Assembly: GCA_009360345.1 (NCBI GenBank)
Contig: SPDP01000010.1
Coordinates: 30,495-94,494, forward strand
Origin: Alcaligenaceae bacterium SAGV5
GTDB lineage: Bacteria; Pseudomonadota; Gammaproteobacteria; Burkholderiales; Burkholderiaceae_B
DNA: 64,000 bases
Direction of reading: 5' to 3'
In this document: piece after piece, positions 7,784 to 16,317 of the stretch
Position numbering within the stretch: the first letter of the stretch is position 1
Layout of the letters: each line of letters begins with the position of its first letter
Position numbers and translations under genes: made by a program
The notes under the pieces: generated by a model
What the model saw: the letters and a program-made list of their open reading frames with translations, nothing else
What the model was told of the DNA's origin: nothing
Database searches by the model: none

Positions 7784-8523
7784 TGAACCACCTCTGGCTC
7801 TTCCAGCGTGATGCGCTCCAGCGCGCGGCGGGCCATCATTTCCACCGCGGGGGACCGCTTCCCGCCCTTCAGCACCTTGACTGCCCACCCGACGCTCAAC
7901 TTTCCCGGCCCCTGCGGCAGCAACCCGGCGGCACCCATTTCCTGGACACGGCGCTCGCATTCCTCACGGCCTGCCACCGTCCGGCCTGGCGCCGGCAGCG
8001 CCACCGGGTCAGCGTCCGGGATGTCGCGCCACTTGCCCTGGCTCATGATGTCGCGCAGAGCGTTCTCCCACCGGGCCCGCAGCACCGGGTAGGCATGCGC
8101 CAGGATGTCGGCGCGGCCGATCCTCACGGCGGCCCAGTACACGGCCTGGTGGGACCAGTTGCCCCGCTCCCCCTGTGCGCGGGCGGACATGCCCGCCACA
8201 GCCTCATGGAACGCGGCCTCGGCATCCATCGCCGGGCGGCACAGCACCAGAAAATCCGGCAGTCCAGGCGGCCAGCCCACCGGCAGCCGGGTCAGCGCGT
8301 CTGCCACCTCGCGCGGCTGGATGTTCTCCCGCACGAACCCCTCTTCCCAGGCGTCTTTCCAGTTGTCGATGGCTTGCGCCGTGCGGAACTGGGTACTGAA
8401 CCGGCCGGGATACGCGCCGTCCAGGCGGTTGTACAGGTGCGTCAGCAGGTCCTTGCCGCCCAACGGCTGGCGGGGCTTACGCCACTCGGACAGCGTCGAC
8501 GTCGACGGTGCGACCATCGTCAT
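7780..8523 (-). CDS. phage replication protein P-like
   Basis: The 247-residue protein has the lambda-P-type N-terminal region: LYNRLDGAYPGRFSTQF, then WKDAWEEGFVRENIQP. In lambda, P loads the host DnaB helicase at the origin. It directly follows an O-like gene, the normal order, and overlaps it by 47 bases. The ATG at 8523 is well supported by AAGGAGG five bases upstream. Confidence 0.7.
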   Translation of the reverse strand: MTMVAPSTSTLSEWRKPRQPLGGKDLLTHLYNRLDGAYPGRFSTQFRTAQAIDNWKDAWEEGFVRENIQPREVADALTRLPVGWPPGLPDFLVLCRPAMDAEAAFHEAVAGMSARAQGERGNWSHQAVYWAAVRIGRADILAHAYPVLRARWENALRDIMSQGKWRDIPDADPVALPAPGRTVAGREECERRVQEMGAAGLLPQGPGKLSVGWAVKVLKGGKRSPAVEMMARRALERITLEEPEVVQ

Positions 8524-9376
8524 CGAATCCTCCTTCCTGGGTCTGGTTCACGTGGGCAACGGGGTCGAAGCGGGGGGCCTGCCTGGAGCCGCCCTGGGCA
8601 TCCTTCGGCAGAAACAGGCCAGTCCAGCCGTTGGCGATGCTGCGGTCGATGATGGCCGACGGCTTCACGCCGGCTTGGCGGGCCTTGTCCAGGTCCAGCA
8701 GTTGCAGGCGGACAGCCTCCTCGGTCAACGCCCGACGGATCGCTTTGCGGTACTTGCACCAGCGCATCCAGTCGTCGCGATCCAGCCAGTCGGGCAGCTC
8801 CACCGAGGTCGGGTCGAAACCGGGATCCGCCTGGCGCGCACGCGCCCTGGTTTTTTCATTCCTTGCTTTATTCAGTTCTTGTTTAAATTCAGTACTTACT
8901 AGTGTCGGATTTGCCGGAAGCGGTTGAGCCGGATCCGGTTGAGCCGGAAGCGGTTTGACCGTTTCCGGTTTAGCCGCTTCCGGCGAACCCGTATGCGGTG
9001 CGGCTTCCGGCTTAGCCGCTTCCGGTTTAGCCGGATCCGGAGAACCTGCATTAACTTCTGTTCCATGTGGAACCTCGGACACGAGGTAATCCACCTGCGC
9101 GAACTTGCCCCCACCGGCTTTCTGCTGGATGCGCGTGACGTAGCCCGCCTCCACAAGCTCATTGAGCATGGCGTACACGGCGTCGCGTCCACTGCGGCTA
9201 TTCGCGTCCGAGGTCTCGTTGATCAGCGCCTGAGTGGACACCTTCCAGTTGTCTGGCTTGCCCAGCAGGTAGATCAACAGGCCACGCGCTGCCCAGCCGA
9301 GGCGCTTGTCCTCGCTGATGCGCTTGTCCAGCGTGTAGAAATTGGTGTCGGGGCGTGCTCCCCTGATGATGCTCAT
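8477..9376 (-). CDS. phage replication initiator O-like, winged-helix protein
   Basis: The 299-residue protein starts with a helix-turn-helix replication domain (GLLIYLLGKPDNWKVSTQAL, then AVYAMLNELVEAGYV, residues about 25-85) as in phage O and DnaD-like initiators. A repetitive linker rich in P, A, K and E (about 110-155) follows, then a basic C-terminal domain with WMRWCKYRKAIRRALTEE. ATG 9376 overlaps the upstream stop as ATGA. A phage origin could lie in the linker-coding DNA, as in lambda O, because that DNA is a short direct repeat (inference). Confidence 0.75.
   Translation of the reverse strand: MSIIRGARPDTNFYTLDKRISEDKRLGWAARGLLIYLLGKPDNWKVSTQALINETSDANSRSGRDAVYAMLNELVEAGYVTRIQQKAGGGKFAQVDYLVSEVPHGTEVNAGSPDPAKPEAAKPEAAPHTGSPEAAKPETVKPLPAQPDPAQPLPANPTLVSTEFKQELNKARNEKTRARARQADPGFDPTSVELPDWLDRDDWMRWCKYRKAIRRALTEEAVRLQLLDLDKARQAGVKPSAIIDRSIANGWTGLFLPKDAQGGSRQAPRFDPVAHVNQTQEGGFDDDGRTVDVDAVRVA
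8911..9046. repeat. degenerate short repeats in the O-like gene
   Basis: Repeats of units such as GCCGGAAGCGG, GCCGGATCCGG and AGCCGCTTCCGG occur about ten times in 136 bases, encoding AKPEA and AQP motifs. Many units are themselves near-palindromic around CCGGATCCGG. In lambdoid phages the origin iterons lie inside the O gene, so this could be an origin; it may also be only a flexible linker. Confidence 0.6.
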
Positions 9377-9798
9377 AGCGGCACGTCCTCTAGTTCTGGC
9401 GCGTCCTGCGCCAGGGTCTTCATGTCTCGATACGGAGCCCAGGCCCGATATGCCGACGTCCAGAACTCGTACTTTTCCTCGTTGGTGAATCGCCTGCCTT
9501 GGTCCAGCTCGCGATGGCAATTCGCGCAGCCGGGTACCGTGAACTTGTCGGCGGCCTTGAGCCCCATGCCCTTGCCGAACTCGCCCCAGTTGGCGTGGCA
9601 TGGCACCACCGTCGAGCGATGTGCGCACTTCACGCCGGGCAGGATCAGCCAACAGCCTTGCCCACGGCAGGCGGCGAGCATCTTCGGATCGTGGCCGGGG
9701 CGCTTCTTCGGGCGGCCGCGACGCATCTGCGACCGCCTCATCGGCTTGCCGTTGGCGCGCAGCGGCGTCTTGCGGTGCAAGGGAGTGGTGCGCTTCAT
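9373..9798 (-). CDS. DUF1364-type phage protein (HNH/zinc-like)
   Basis: The 141-residue protein has a very basic N-terminus (MKRTTPLHRKTPLRANGKP) and then conserved Cys/His residues in CRGQGCWL, VPCHANWGEFGKGMG and VPGCANCHRELDQG. This is the pattern of DUF1364 (NinG/HNH-related zinc-binding proteins) found near phage replication genes. It probably acts on recombination intermediates (inference). ATG 9798 is chosen because the basic N-terminus begins there. Confidence 0.75.
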   Translation of the reverse strand: MKRTTPLHRKTPLRANGKPMRRSQMRRGRPKKRPGHDPKMLAACRGQGCWLILPGVKCAHRSTVVPCHANWGEFGKGMGLKAADKFTVPGCANCHRELDQGRRFTNEEKYEFWTSAYRAWAPYRDMKTLAQDAPELEDVPL

Positions 9799-9827
9799 GG
9801 TGCCCACCTCTGGCGACGCGGACGGGC

Positions 9828-10463
9828 ATGAACTATATTCACGTCGCCCTCCCCCAATATGGACCAGACATGCCCGCCGCACCCTCCACGATCGAGCATC
9901 TGAACGTCAAAATTGCCGCGGATGAAGCCACAGAGTTCGCCGCGATTAAGCGCTTTATCGAGCTGATGGGAACATGCGACGATCTGCTTCTGACGGTGCT
10001 GAAAGGCCATCTCCTGATTGAGGAGCAATTGGCGCGGACTATTCGCAGTGGAGTCGCGCTGGGGGAGGCCTATCTTGATGGAGCACCTCGCCCTCAATTT
10101 GCCACTAAAGCTTCGCTCGCAAGAGCGCTGATTGGTAATAACCTGCCAGCCGCGTTCTGGAAGTGCATTCAGAGTCTGAACGACTTTCGCAACGAGCTTG
10201 CTCACAAGCTCGAACCTGGAAATATCGATGGGAAACTCGATAGTTTCATCACAACCGCGGAGAATTTTCAGAACAACGCGTCCCGTACCTACCAGTTCCC
10301 AAACGCTGAAGGAGGGGCCGAGCCCACTGAAATCGCAATGGTCAAGTCGAGCCTTGCGCTTCTTTGGCTGACTCTTGACATACAAGCAGACGCTCTTTGC
10401 GAAACCCTGGACGCTCCATTGACCGCGCGCCGAGTTCCTAGCAACGGGAAGCCACGAATCTAG
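9828..10463 (+). CDS. HEPN-like protein, cargo gene in prophage
   Basis: The 211-residue protein is all-alpha in appearance. It contains FRNELAHKLE with R121-x4-H126, the R-x4-6-H motif typical of HEPN ribonuclease-type domains. It lies on the strand opposite to its neighbours, between the DUF1364 and rdgC genes, and is AT-richer, so it looks like an added cargo gene. ATG 9870 is an alternative start. Catalytic function is unproven: the same motif also occurs in non-catalytic HEPN and DUF4145-like proteins. Confidence 0.6.
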   Translation: MNYIHVALPQYGPDMPAAPSTIEHLNVKIAADEATEFAAIKRFIELMGTCDDLLLTVLKGHLLIEEQLARTIRSGVALGEAYLDGAPRPQFATKASLARALIGNNLPAAFWKCIQSLNDFRNELAHKLEPGNIDGKLDSFITTAENFQNNASRTYQFPNAEGGAEPTEIAMVKSSLALLWLTLDIQADALCETLDAPLTARRVPSNGKPRI

Positions 10464-10477
10464 GTGGGCACGGACCA

Positions 10478-11380
10478 TCACTCACCACGCTCGCCGCCAA
10501 GGGCGTCCACCACGTCCGCCAGCAGCTTGCCCAGTTCGCCGGCCATCAAGACGAAATCGGATTCGAAGCGCTCGGCATCAGACTGCGCCCGCGCATCGGC
10601 GTTTTCCTTCAGCACGTCCAGCGGTACGATGCGCTTGATCGCCAGCGTCTCGGTCAGCACGAACGAAATTCGGTCGGCCCAGGTCATGGCTAGGCGGGTG
10701 GCCTGCTTGCCGGTCCCGATATGCCGCTGGGCATCCTCCGGCACCACGGACTCCCGGACGTAGCGCACCGTGGCCCGGCCTTCGCCGGTGGAACGCAGTT
10801 CGGTATCCTGGTCGATCGTAAAGTTGGCGGGAGCTTCGCCGCTGATCAGCCACTCCGTCATGGCGGCCGCGGGCGATGTCTCCACGTGCAGATTGGCGAG
10901 CGGGAACTTGTCGATGGCCCGGTTCAGGAGCTGCAACATGTCGTCGCAGCGCGCACCCGAGGATGCGTCGACGCACAGCCACCCATTGCGGGTGTCGATC
11001 CAGGCGCGCGTGTCGCGCTGGACGCCGAGCGCCCGGGGCAGCAGCGCTTCGGTCACTGCCTCCTTGATCTCCTTCATCTGCTTGCGGCCCGGCTTGAAGC
11101 CCTGCTCCAGCTCGATTTCCCGCGCCTTGGCTTTCGCGGCCTGGTTGATCGCGGCGGCCGGCAGCAACTTCTTCTCGGTGCGCAACGCAATCAGGATCTG
11201 GCCGGCTACCCCGTAGGTCAGCGCGCCACCCTCCACCGGCGGCACCCAGCCCTGGATCTGCCTTTCCAGGCTGGAGCCGGCGGCAAACGCCTGGGATTGC
11301 AGTAGCTCGGCGAGATGTTCCGCCGTCATGGCCCACGCCGCAGGCAGGCGGTACACCTGCAAATTCTTGAACCAGGCCAT
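10478..11380 (-). CDS. rdgC: RdgC recombination-associated protein, phage copy
   Basis: The 300-residue protein starts MAWFKNLQVYRLPAAW, the RdgC signature, with GWVPP and the expected LRTEKKLLPAAAINQ segment. RdgC is a ring-shaped DNA-binding protein that modulates RecA. Length matches the family. The ATG at 11380 overlaps the upstream TAA by one base. Phage early operons sometimes carry rdgC next to other recombination genes, as here. Confidence 0.93.
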   Translation of the reverse strand: MAWFKNLQVYRLPAAWAMTAEHLAELLQSQAFAAGSSLERQIQGWVPPVEGGALTYGVAGQILIALRTEKKLLPAAAINQAAKAKAREIELEQGFKPGRKQMKEIKEAVTEALLPRALGVQRDTRAWIDTRNGWLCVDASSGARCDDMLQLLNRAIDKFPLANLHVETSPAAAMTEWLISGEAPANFTIDQDTELRSTGEGRATVRYVRESVVPEDAQRHIGTGKQATRLAMTWADRISFVLTETLAIKRIVPLDVLKENADARAQSDAERFESDFVLMAGELGKLLADVVDALGGERGE

Positions 11381-12207
11381 TACGCGACCTCCTGCTGCTC
11401 GGCAGCCGGCGTGGCCTGCGGTTCGTCGTCCAGGCCCAGGACCCAGCGCAACGCGTCGGCGTACAGGCCGTTGGCGACGGCCAGCCGTGCTTCGATCTCG
11501 CGACGGCCGCGCGTGCGGGGTTTGTCCGACGCCAATACCTCGCGCTGGCGGCGGGCGCGCTCGTGCGGCTTGACGCCCTCCCCGGCTTTCACCAGGTCGC
11601 GCACCTTCTCCCGCTGCTCGTCCGGCTTGAGCTTGGAGAGCTGCCGGGCCTGGGTGACAGTGATATCCCCAGCGTCTACCGCCTCGCGCACGGCGGCGGG
11701 GCTTTCCAGCAGGGATAGCGTGGCGCGAACCGTTTCCACGCCGCAGTTGTAGATGACCGCGATCTGGTCATCCCCGTAGCCCATGGCACGGTGCCGCCGC
11801 ATCTTCTCCGCGCGGCCGATGGGGCTGTCCGCCCTACGCGCCTCGTTCTCGCTGGCGATTGCATCGAGTGCGCTCTGCCGCTTGCCCTGATACACAACGG
11901 CGGGCACCAGTAACGGCGCCTCGCCGCGGGCATGTCTCCATTCATTCGCGAGACGAGCAGCCTTCACCCGCTGCCGGCCGAACACAACCTCAGCCGCGCC
12001 AGTCTCCGGATTTTTTGCGATGGCGATCGGTTCCAGGACGCCCTGATAGTCAATGTTCCGTGCCAGGGCGTCGTCCACGGGCAGATTGACGCGGTCGTCG
12101 TACAGCGGCGACATTTCATCGGTCACCAATACCAAACGCTCCGGGTCGAACGTCAGCAGATTGGTCTGCCCATCGGAGCCGTACACGTCTTTGGATTTCT
12201 TTGCCAT
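11380..12207 (-). CDS. ParB/Spo0J-like nuclease-domain protein
   Basis: The 275-residue protein has a ParB N-terminal domain (GVLEPIAIAKNPETGAAEVV, then GRQRVKAARLANEW and ASENEARRADSPIGRAEKM) and a central helix-turn-helix (YGDDQIAVIYNCGVETVRAT). ParB proteins bind DNA and CTP. With no parA in the operon, a role in phage DNA processing or regulation is more likely than partition. It is the second large gene downstream of the CII-like gene. Confidence 0.88.
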   Translation of the reverse strand: MAKKSKDVYGSDGQTNLLTFDPERLVLVTDEMSPLYDDRVNLPVDDALARNIDYQGVLEPIAIAKNPETGAAEVVFGRQRVKAARLANEWRHARGEAPLLVPAVVYQGKRQSALDAIASENEARRADSPIGRAEKMRRHRAMGYGDDQIAVIYNCGVETVRATLSLLESPAAVREAVDAGDITVTQARQLSKLKPDEQREKVRDLVKAGEGVKPHERARRQREVLASDKPRTRGRREIEARLAVANGLYADALRWVLGLDDEPQATPAAEQQEVA

Positions 12208-12216
12208 TCATGGCTC

Positions 12217-12456
12217 CTATACGTCGGTGGGGCCGATCTGGATCCGGCCATCGGGTTGCTGGTAGGGGTTCAAGGTCACGGAAATCTCAAACCTGTTGGT
12301 CGCGACGTCCGTTACGGCTATCAACAAGCTGGGCGACAGGATCATCTCGCTGCCCTCCTTTAGCTTCGCCAGCAGAGCCTGGCCGGGATTCGAGATGTGT
12401 CCGCCAATCGCAAGCGGCCGCTGTCCCACTCTGCGAGCGGGGAGAATGCGTTTCAT
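12217..12456 (-). CDS. small phage protein, unknown
   Basis: The 79-residue product begins MKRILPARRVGQRPLAIGG. Its ATG at 12456 overlaps the stop of the CII-like gene as ATGA, and it ends ten bases before parB-like ATG 12207, so it fits the operon. Secondary structure looks mainly beta. No family recognised. Confidence 0.6.
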   Translation of the reverse strand: MKRILPARRVGQRPLAIGGHISNPGQALLAKLKEGSEMILSPSLLIAVTDVATNRFEISVTLNPYQQPDGRIQIGPTDV

Positions 12457-12962
12457 TGCCCCCTCCTCGCCGCCCGGCGGCTGATGACGATCAACTCTTC
12501 GAGAGCACGTTGGCCTTCCCTTGCCTGCGCTTCGATGGCCTCGGCTTCCCGCTCATCCAGCACGCCATCTTCCGCAGCGGCGAGGATTTCCTGGGCCATG
12601 GCGCCCGTACGCTTGGATGTCTCCATGTGTGCAGCCATCAGCGCCGGCAACCCAACCTGTTCCGGCGCGCATGCGTCCAGACGCGTGGCGACCAATCCCC
12701 ACCGGCCGCAGAACGCATGCACCCAGTCATGAGCATCGGGGCAGCGCATATCCTCCATCCACTCGGTCAGGAGTTCCGCCATCTCGACGGAAATGGATTC
12801 GCCATCGGCTCCGCGCAGCTTCGCCCGCAACGTCTCGCGGTGGATGCTTCTGCCTCGCCGCTCCGAGAGGAAGCGAGCAGCGGACTCCACGCCGCCCGGC
12901 GCCTGACGTACTGCGGTGTAGAGCACGTCAAGCCAGTTGATTTCTGAGGATCGGCACGTCAT
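12453..12962 (-). CDS. phage CII-like regulator (CP76 type)
   Basis: The 169-residue protein resembles the CP76 class of CII-type regulators: AVRQAPGGVESAARFLSERR, IHRETLRAKLRG and ISVEMAELLTEWMED form the N-terminal DNA-binding region, followed by HDWVHAFCGRWGLVA and a charged helical tail. It is the first gene of the leftward operon. Such proteins choose lysogeny by activating the repressor and integrase genes in phages where this has been studied. Confidence 0.75.
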   Translation of the reverse strand: MTCRSSEINWLDVLYTAVRQAPGGVESAARFLSERRGRSIHRETLRAKLRGADGESISVEMAELLTEWMEDMRCPDAHDWVHAFCGRWGLVATRLDACAPEQVGLPALMAAHMETSKRTGAMAQEILAAAEDGVLDEREAEAIEAQAREGQRALEELIVISRRAARRGQ

Positions 12963-13133
12963 CGAGCGCCCTTAAAAACGGAAATTTCAGGGTTTCGCGC
13001 CGCGCGAGCGGGCTGCAAACTGACGTCATGAACACGAGGCCTGCCGCGTACGCACAAACCACGATTCGGGAACCCCGCATCGACGTTGGCGTGCACCGGC
13101 GCGACCATCGCCTTTTTTCGGAGGAAGGCCAGC

Positions 13134-13361
13134 ATGACGTTTGGAAAGTGGGTCGAGAACGCCCGAGAGTTGGGCATGGACGAGGCGGAGATCGACGCAG
13201 CAATCAGTGCAGAACAGCGGCTCAAGGTGGCGACAATCGTCGCCGGCAGCGTCCTGACAGCGCCGAGCGAAACCGCCGTCCTGGCGGTGTTCTCGGAGAT
13301 CTGCGCCGCAGCCGCGCTCGGCACTCCCGTGCACCCGCAGCAGCGCGAGACGCTGCACTGA
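13134..13361 (+). CDS. small phage protein, unknown
   Basis: The 75-residue product starts MTFGKWVENARELGMDEAEI at ATG 13134, with GGAGGAAGG eight bases before it. Helices dominate; a hydrophobic stretch (VATIVAGSVLTA) lies in the middle. It is divergent from the CII-like gene. Function unknown. Confidence 0.6.
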   Translation: MTFGKWVENARELGMDEAEIDAAISAEQRLKVATIVAGSVLTAPSETAVLAVFSEICAAAALGTPVHPQQRETLH

Positions 13362-13430
13362 TGGGAGGCTGGCTCCGAAGCCTTATGATCAGAGTTCCCC
13401 AACCCTGGCCATTCGGCCAAGGAGCCCGGC

Positions 13431-13700
13431 ATGAGCGACGAAAACATCATGGAAGCCTTGCAAGAACTGAAGCTGGCCACCATCAAGACGATCGGAGCGG
13501 AAGACGAGCAGGGCAACGTGCGCGCCGCGGTAGTCATGAAGCACCTCGTTCGTCGGCACAAGGGGCCTCAGGCACAGACGGAGTGGGATACAGGCTGGAT
13601 GCTGATTCACCCGGATTCGATTCCAGACATGATCGAGGCGCTGAAAACGGGCCTCCAGCAAATCGCGAATGTGGCACCTCGGACTCCGCCAGCACAGTGA
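13431..13700 (+). CDS. small phage protein, unknown
   Basis: The 89-residue product begins MSDENIMEALQELKLATIKT and is preceded by AAGGAG at a good distance. It is acidic at the N-terminus and mainly helical, with no transmembrane segment or metal-binding motif. It sits between two other rightward small genes near the repressor locus. Confidence 0.6.
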   Translation: MSDENIMEALQELKLATIKTIGAEDEQGNVRAAVVMKHLVRRHKGPQAQTEWDTGWMLIHPDSIPDMIEALKTGLQQIANVAPRTPPAQ

Positions 13701-14074
13701 ACTCTGACGCAGCCATTGCTGCGTCCACGCTCAGCTCGGCCGGGGCAACGGGTGCCCCCGCCGAACCTTCGTGGGGCGAAATACCAGCATCGAGGTCGTC
13801 GGTGATCCAAACTCGACCGGTCAAGTGCCGCCAGCCGACCGGCACGCCCACACAGCGTGCAACGCACAACACAGCAAGGCGTCCAGCCAAGGGGCCGTTG
13901 TGCCGGGCAGCCCAGCTCCACACCCAGCGCAGGTCGCACACCCAGTTGGCGAAGCGATCGAGCAGAGATCTACGCATCGATGCTCTCCTTCTCTTCAGAG
14001 TGGGCGCCCCGTCCCGAAGTAAAGTTGGTGTCACCGCAACCCGACATTTCCCCGACTTCTTGGGAGGAGCCCCC

Positions 14075-14572
14075 ATGGACCCCTTGTCTTTGATTCCCCT
14101 CGCGACCGGCATCCTCGACCTTGGCAAGGCCTTGGTCTCCGCACGCGACGAGGCGAAACGCATTGAGCTCGTCGCACAGCTGAACGAGAAGACGCTTGGC
14201 ATGCAGATGCTCGCCGTCCAAGCCTTCGCGCTCGCTGATTCGCTCCGAGAGGACAAGGCGGCGCTTCTGCAAGAGAAGCAAACACTGGAAGACGAAGTTC
14301 GCGCACTGAAAGATCGCCGCGCTGAACTTGAGGAATACGTGCTTCACCGGCTTCCAACGGGCGCAATGGTTCGCCGCCGATACAGTCTTGATGAAGAGCC
14401 GATAGAACCGCCTGTGTACATATGCGCAAACTGCGCAGCTCGCGGTGAGGTAACGTTCTTGCAACCGCAATCCAGCGGAGTCTTTCTTCACTGCCCTGCG
14501 GGCCACGCCCGGATCGCGACCGGCAAGAGAAGCCCTCCCCCGAATCGGAGAATTGTGGCGAGGATGGTCTGA
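14075..14572 (+). CDS. coiled-coil protein with C-terminal zinc-ribbon-like motif
   Basis: The 165-residue protein opens with a hydrophobic helix (MDPLSLIPLATGILDLGKAL), then has a long coiled coil (about residues 25-90, LREDKAALLQEKQTLEDEV), and ends with YICANCAARG and FLHCPAGHAR, a four-ligand Cys/His zinc-ribbon-like pair. ATG 14075 follows GGGAGGAG. It converges on the cro-like gene. The function is unknown; the layout resembles small phage moron or membrane-associated sensor proteins. Confidence 0.65.
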   Translation: MDPLSLIPLATGILDLGKALVSARDEAKRIELVAQLNEKTLGMQMLAVQAFALADSLREDKAALLQEKQTLEDEVRALKDRRAELEEYVLHRLPTGAMVRRRYSLDEEPIEPPVYICANCAARGEVTFLQPQSSGVFLHCPAGHARIATGKRSPPPNRRIVARMV

Positions 14573-14586
14573 CGATGGCAGAAACT

Positions 14587-14829
14587 TCATCGTGCTTCCT
14601 CCGCCCGCTCAAGTTCGGGCCAGATCTCTTGCCAGTCGTCGGGGTGGAGCATCTTTCGCGTCACCGCGTGACCCGACTCACGCTCGATCAAGACGCAAAG
14701 CTTGTCGCCAAGGACCTGCCCGGCCGAGGCGGCCTTGCGGAGGTAGGAAACAGACGTCAGGCAACGTCCAGCAAAGTCGATCTGCGCAGGCCGACTCATC
14801 CCGTTCAGGTAAGCAATTAGCTCTTTCAT
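14587..14829 (-). CDS. Cro/YdaS-like repressor
   Basis: The 80-residue protein reads MKELIAYLNGMSRPAQIDFA, then AGRCLTSVSYLRKAASAGQV and VLIERESGHAVTRKML. This is the single helix-turn-helix layout of YdaS/Cro-type proteins, with the pattern of ESGHAVTRKML being typical. It diverges from the CI-like gene with 84 bases of operator DNA between the starts. It would start the lytic programme on the leftward side. Confidence 0.8.
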   Translation of the reverse strand: MKELIAYLNGMSRPAQIDFAGRCLTSVSYLRKAASAGQVLGDKLCVLIERESGHAVTRKMLHPDDWQEIWPELERAEEAR

Positions 14830-14837
14830 ACGATAAA

Positions 14838-14892
14838 GCTTACCCGTGGGTAAGCATATTTGCAATACCCACAGGTTATTTACTCGCAGGTA
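14838..14892. promoter_or_regulatory. CI/Cro operator region with three TACC-N4-GGTA sites
   Basis: Between the divergent cro-like and cI-like genes are three related sites. Site 1, GCTTACCCGTGGGTAAGC (14838-14855), is an 8-bp-arm palindrome with core TACCCGTGGGTA at 14841-14852. Site 2 is TACCCACAGGTT (14866-14877). Site 3 is TACTCGCAGGTA (14881-14892). Centres are 25 and 15 bases apart. The arrangement is that of lambdoid operators. The same core recurs at 18651 and 18676. Confidence 0.8.
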
Positions 14893-14913
14893 AGCATTTA
14901 GTGAAATCCTGGC

Positions 14914-15792
14914 ATGGACAAATTCGAACGTAGGCGGCAGGCCCTTGCCCGGCTCAAGGAAAAACTTGGGTGGGGCGCCATTGCTAAGATCGCGGCAGCG
15001 ATCGGCAAAGAGCCGAGCTACGTGTCGCGCATGCTGTACCCCGAAGGGAAGCAGGGCCGAAAGCGAATCGGAGAGGACACCGCAGAACTGCTTACCAGGC
15101 ATTTCCCTGACTGGCTTGGCGAGGTGGAGGGCGACGACTCGGCGGCCAACGCCTCGCCGCTGGAGTCTGCTGAGATGGTCTGGCCCTTCCCTTCCATCCC
15201 GGAGAAAACGGTGCGCGCGCTGGGTGACGCCGATTTGAGGCGCCTAGAGGGTGCTATCGCTTTGGCTATCGCCCAGCTCAGCCTAAAGATGGAGGTCGCC
15301 CCGGCGCTGGCGGCACCAAAGGCGAAACCTCAACCTATCGTCCTACCGGTCGAACAGGCAGCGAACGACCCGGGCTATGTCGCCATTCCCCTGAAGAAGA
15401 TCAAGATCCGGGCCGGCGTCGCTGGGTTCTCGCTCGATCAGACCGGCAACGGCACGGCAGGCGCGGTGTACGTTCCTCGCGCCTGGCTGGCCAAGCGCGG
15501 CATCAACCCCGAAGTGGCGTTTGCTTCCCACGTTGGCGGCATGTCGATGTGGCCACGCGTCCAGGAGGGCGATGTAGTAGTGGTCAACCCGGGCGACACC
15601 GAACGGCGCAACGGCATCGTTTACGCGTTCAACCACGATGGCGAGTTCGTCCTCAAGCGCCTGAAGAAGCAACTCAATCGCTGGTACCTGACCTCCGACA
15701 ACCCGGACAAGACGCAATTTCCGCCCGTGCATGCCGATGAGGCAACGTTCATGATAGGAAGAGCGGTGTTGTTACAGGCAGAAGAGATTTGA
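14914..15792 (+). CDS. phage CI-like repressor with S24 peptidase domain
   Basis: The 292-residue protein has an N-terminal helix-turn-helix (WGAIAKIAAAIGKEPSYVSR, residues 20-39) and a C-terminal S24/LexA-type domain. The serine of GMSMWPRVQEGD is S211 and the lysine of FVLKRL is K248, the autocleavage dyad; an Ala-Gly pair near residue 167-171 is a plausible cleavage site. It should keep the prophage silent and be inactivated through RecA after DNA damage. The ribosome site is weak (ATCCTGGC), as for some cI messages. Confidence 0.9.
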   Translation: MDKFERRRQALARLKEKLGWGAIAKIAAAIGKEPSYVSRMLYPEGKQGRKRIGEDTAELLTRHFPDWLGEVEGDDSAANASPLESAEMVWPFPSIPEKTVRALGDADLRRLEGAIALAIAQLSLKMEVAPALAAPKAKPQPIVLPVEQAANDPGYVAIPLKKIKIRAGVAGFSLDQTGNGTAGAVYVPRAWLAKRGINPEVAFASHVGGMSMWPRVQEGDVVVVNPGDTERRNGIVYAFNHDGEFVLKRLKKQLNRWYLTSDNPDKTQFPPVHADEATFMIGRAVLLQAEEI

Positions 15793-16122
15793 GGACACGG
15801 GTCACACACGCACCTCGCCATCGCACAACTACGTGATGTTTTTAAGTCAACAAAAGCGAAGCATGAGGGGAACGAGAGCCTTGACATTGAGGCGGAGCAA
15901 CCCAATGTTGCGCTTGAAAGGTAAATTTCATCGACATTGGAAGGTCTACGCTGTAAAAAGTGAGAACGCGAGACAAAAAGCAGATTAGCGGCGGAAGACC
16001 TCTAGTCATGCTATAGTCTCAAACTTTTCATAAATTTCCCGAGTGAAGCACTCCCGGAAGTTTTATCGCTTTTACGTCACCTAGCCCGGAAAACCCGGTA
16101 CCGTGCGCGATTGGAGAACCAG
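15793..16122. other. non-coding, AT-rich gap before the Fic locus
   Basis: No credible gene in these 330 bases. Base composition falls sharply after about 15880 and stays low through the Fic genes. TATAGT at about 16013-16018 is a possible -10 box without a good -35. A weak stem, GAGTG with CACTC, lies near 16043. The gap probably holds the promoter of the Fic operon. Confidence 0.4.
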
Positions 16123-16311
16123 ATGCATACGATCTCCCTCAAGACCAGCCCTGCTTTGTTGGATACCCTGAAGAGCGCGGTTGAAAAAACGCCGACACGT
16201 GCAGATCTACACAAGCAAAAAGTGTCATACGTCTTCAGTATTATGAGCGGTTCGACTAAGATTACTCGACAAGAAGTTGAGCGCTTAGTGGAGCAACAAT
16301 CTGGAGGCTGA
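16123..16311 (+). CDS. small partner of Fic protein, possible antitoxin
   Basis: The 62-residue product begins MHTISLKTSPALLDTLKSAV; ATG 16123 has GGAG five bases upstream, better than an upstream TTG in frame. It precedes the Fic gene by six bases, the usual place of a Fic antitoxin. The classic inhibitory motif [ST]-x3-E-[GN] is not present, so antitoxin function rests on position alone. Helical; basic in the middle (ADLHKQKVSY). Confidence 0.6.
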   Translation: MHTISLKTSPALLDTLKSAVEKTPTRADLHKQKVSYVFSIMSGSTKITRQEVERLVEQQSGG

Positions 16312-16317
16312 CCGTCC

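Noticed and set aside
12959..13561. 200-codon leftward frame opposite the small genes at 13.1-13.6 kb
   Set aside because: Ser/Ala/Cys-rich composition of a shadow frame, no ribosome site, and antisense to two frames with good starts.
13534..14256. 240-codon leftward frame opposite the coiled-coil gene
   Set aside because: It is the reverse complement of a frame with strong ribosome site and zinc motif; its own sequence shows no domain.
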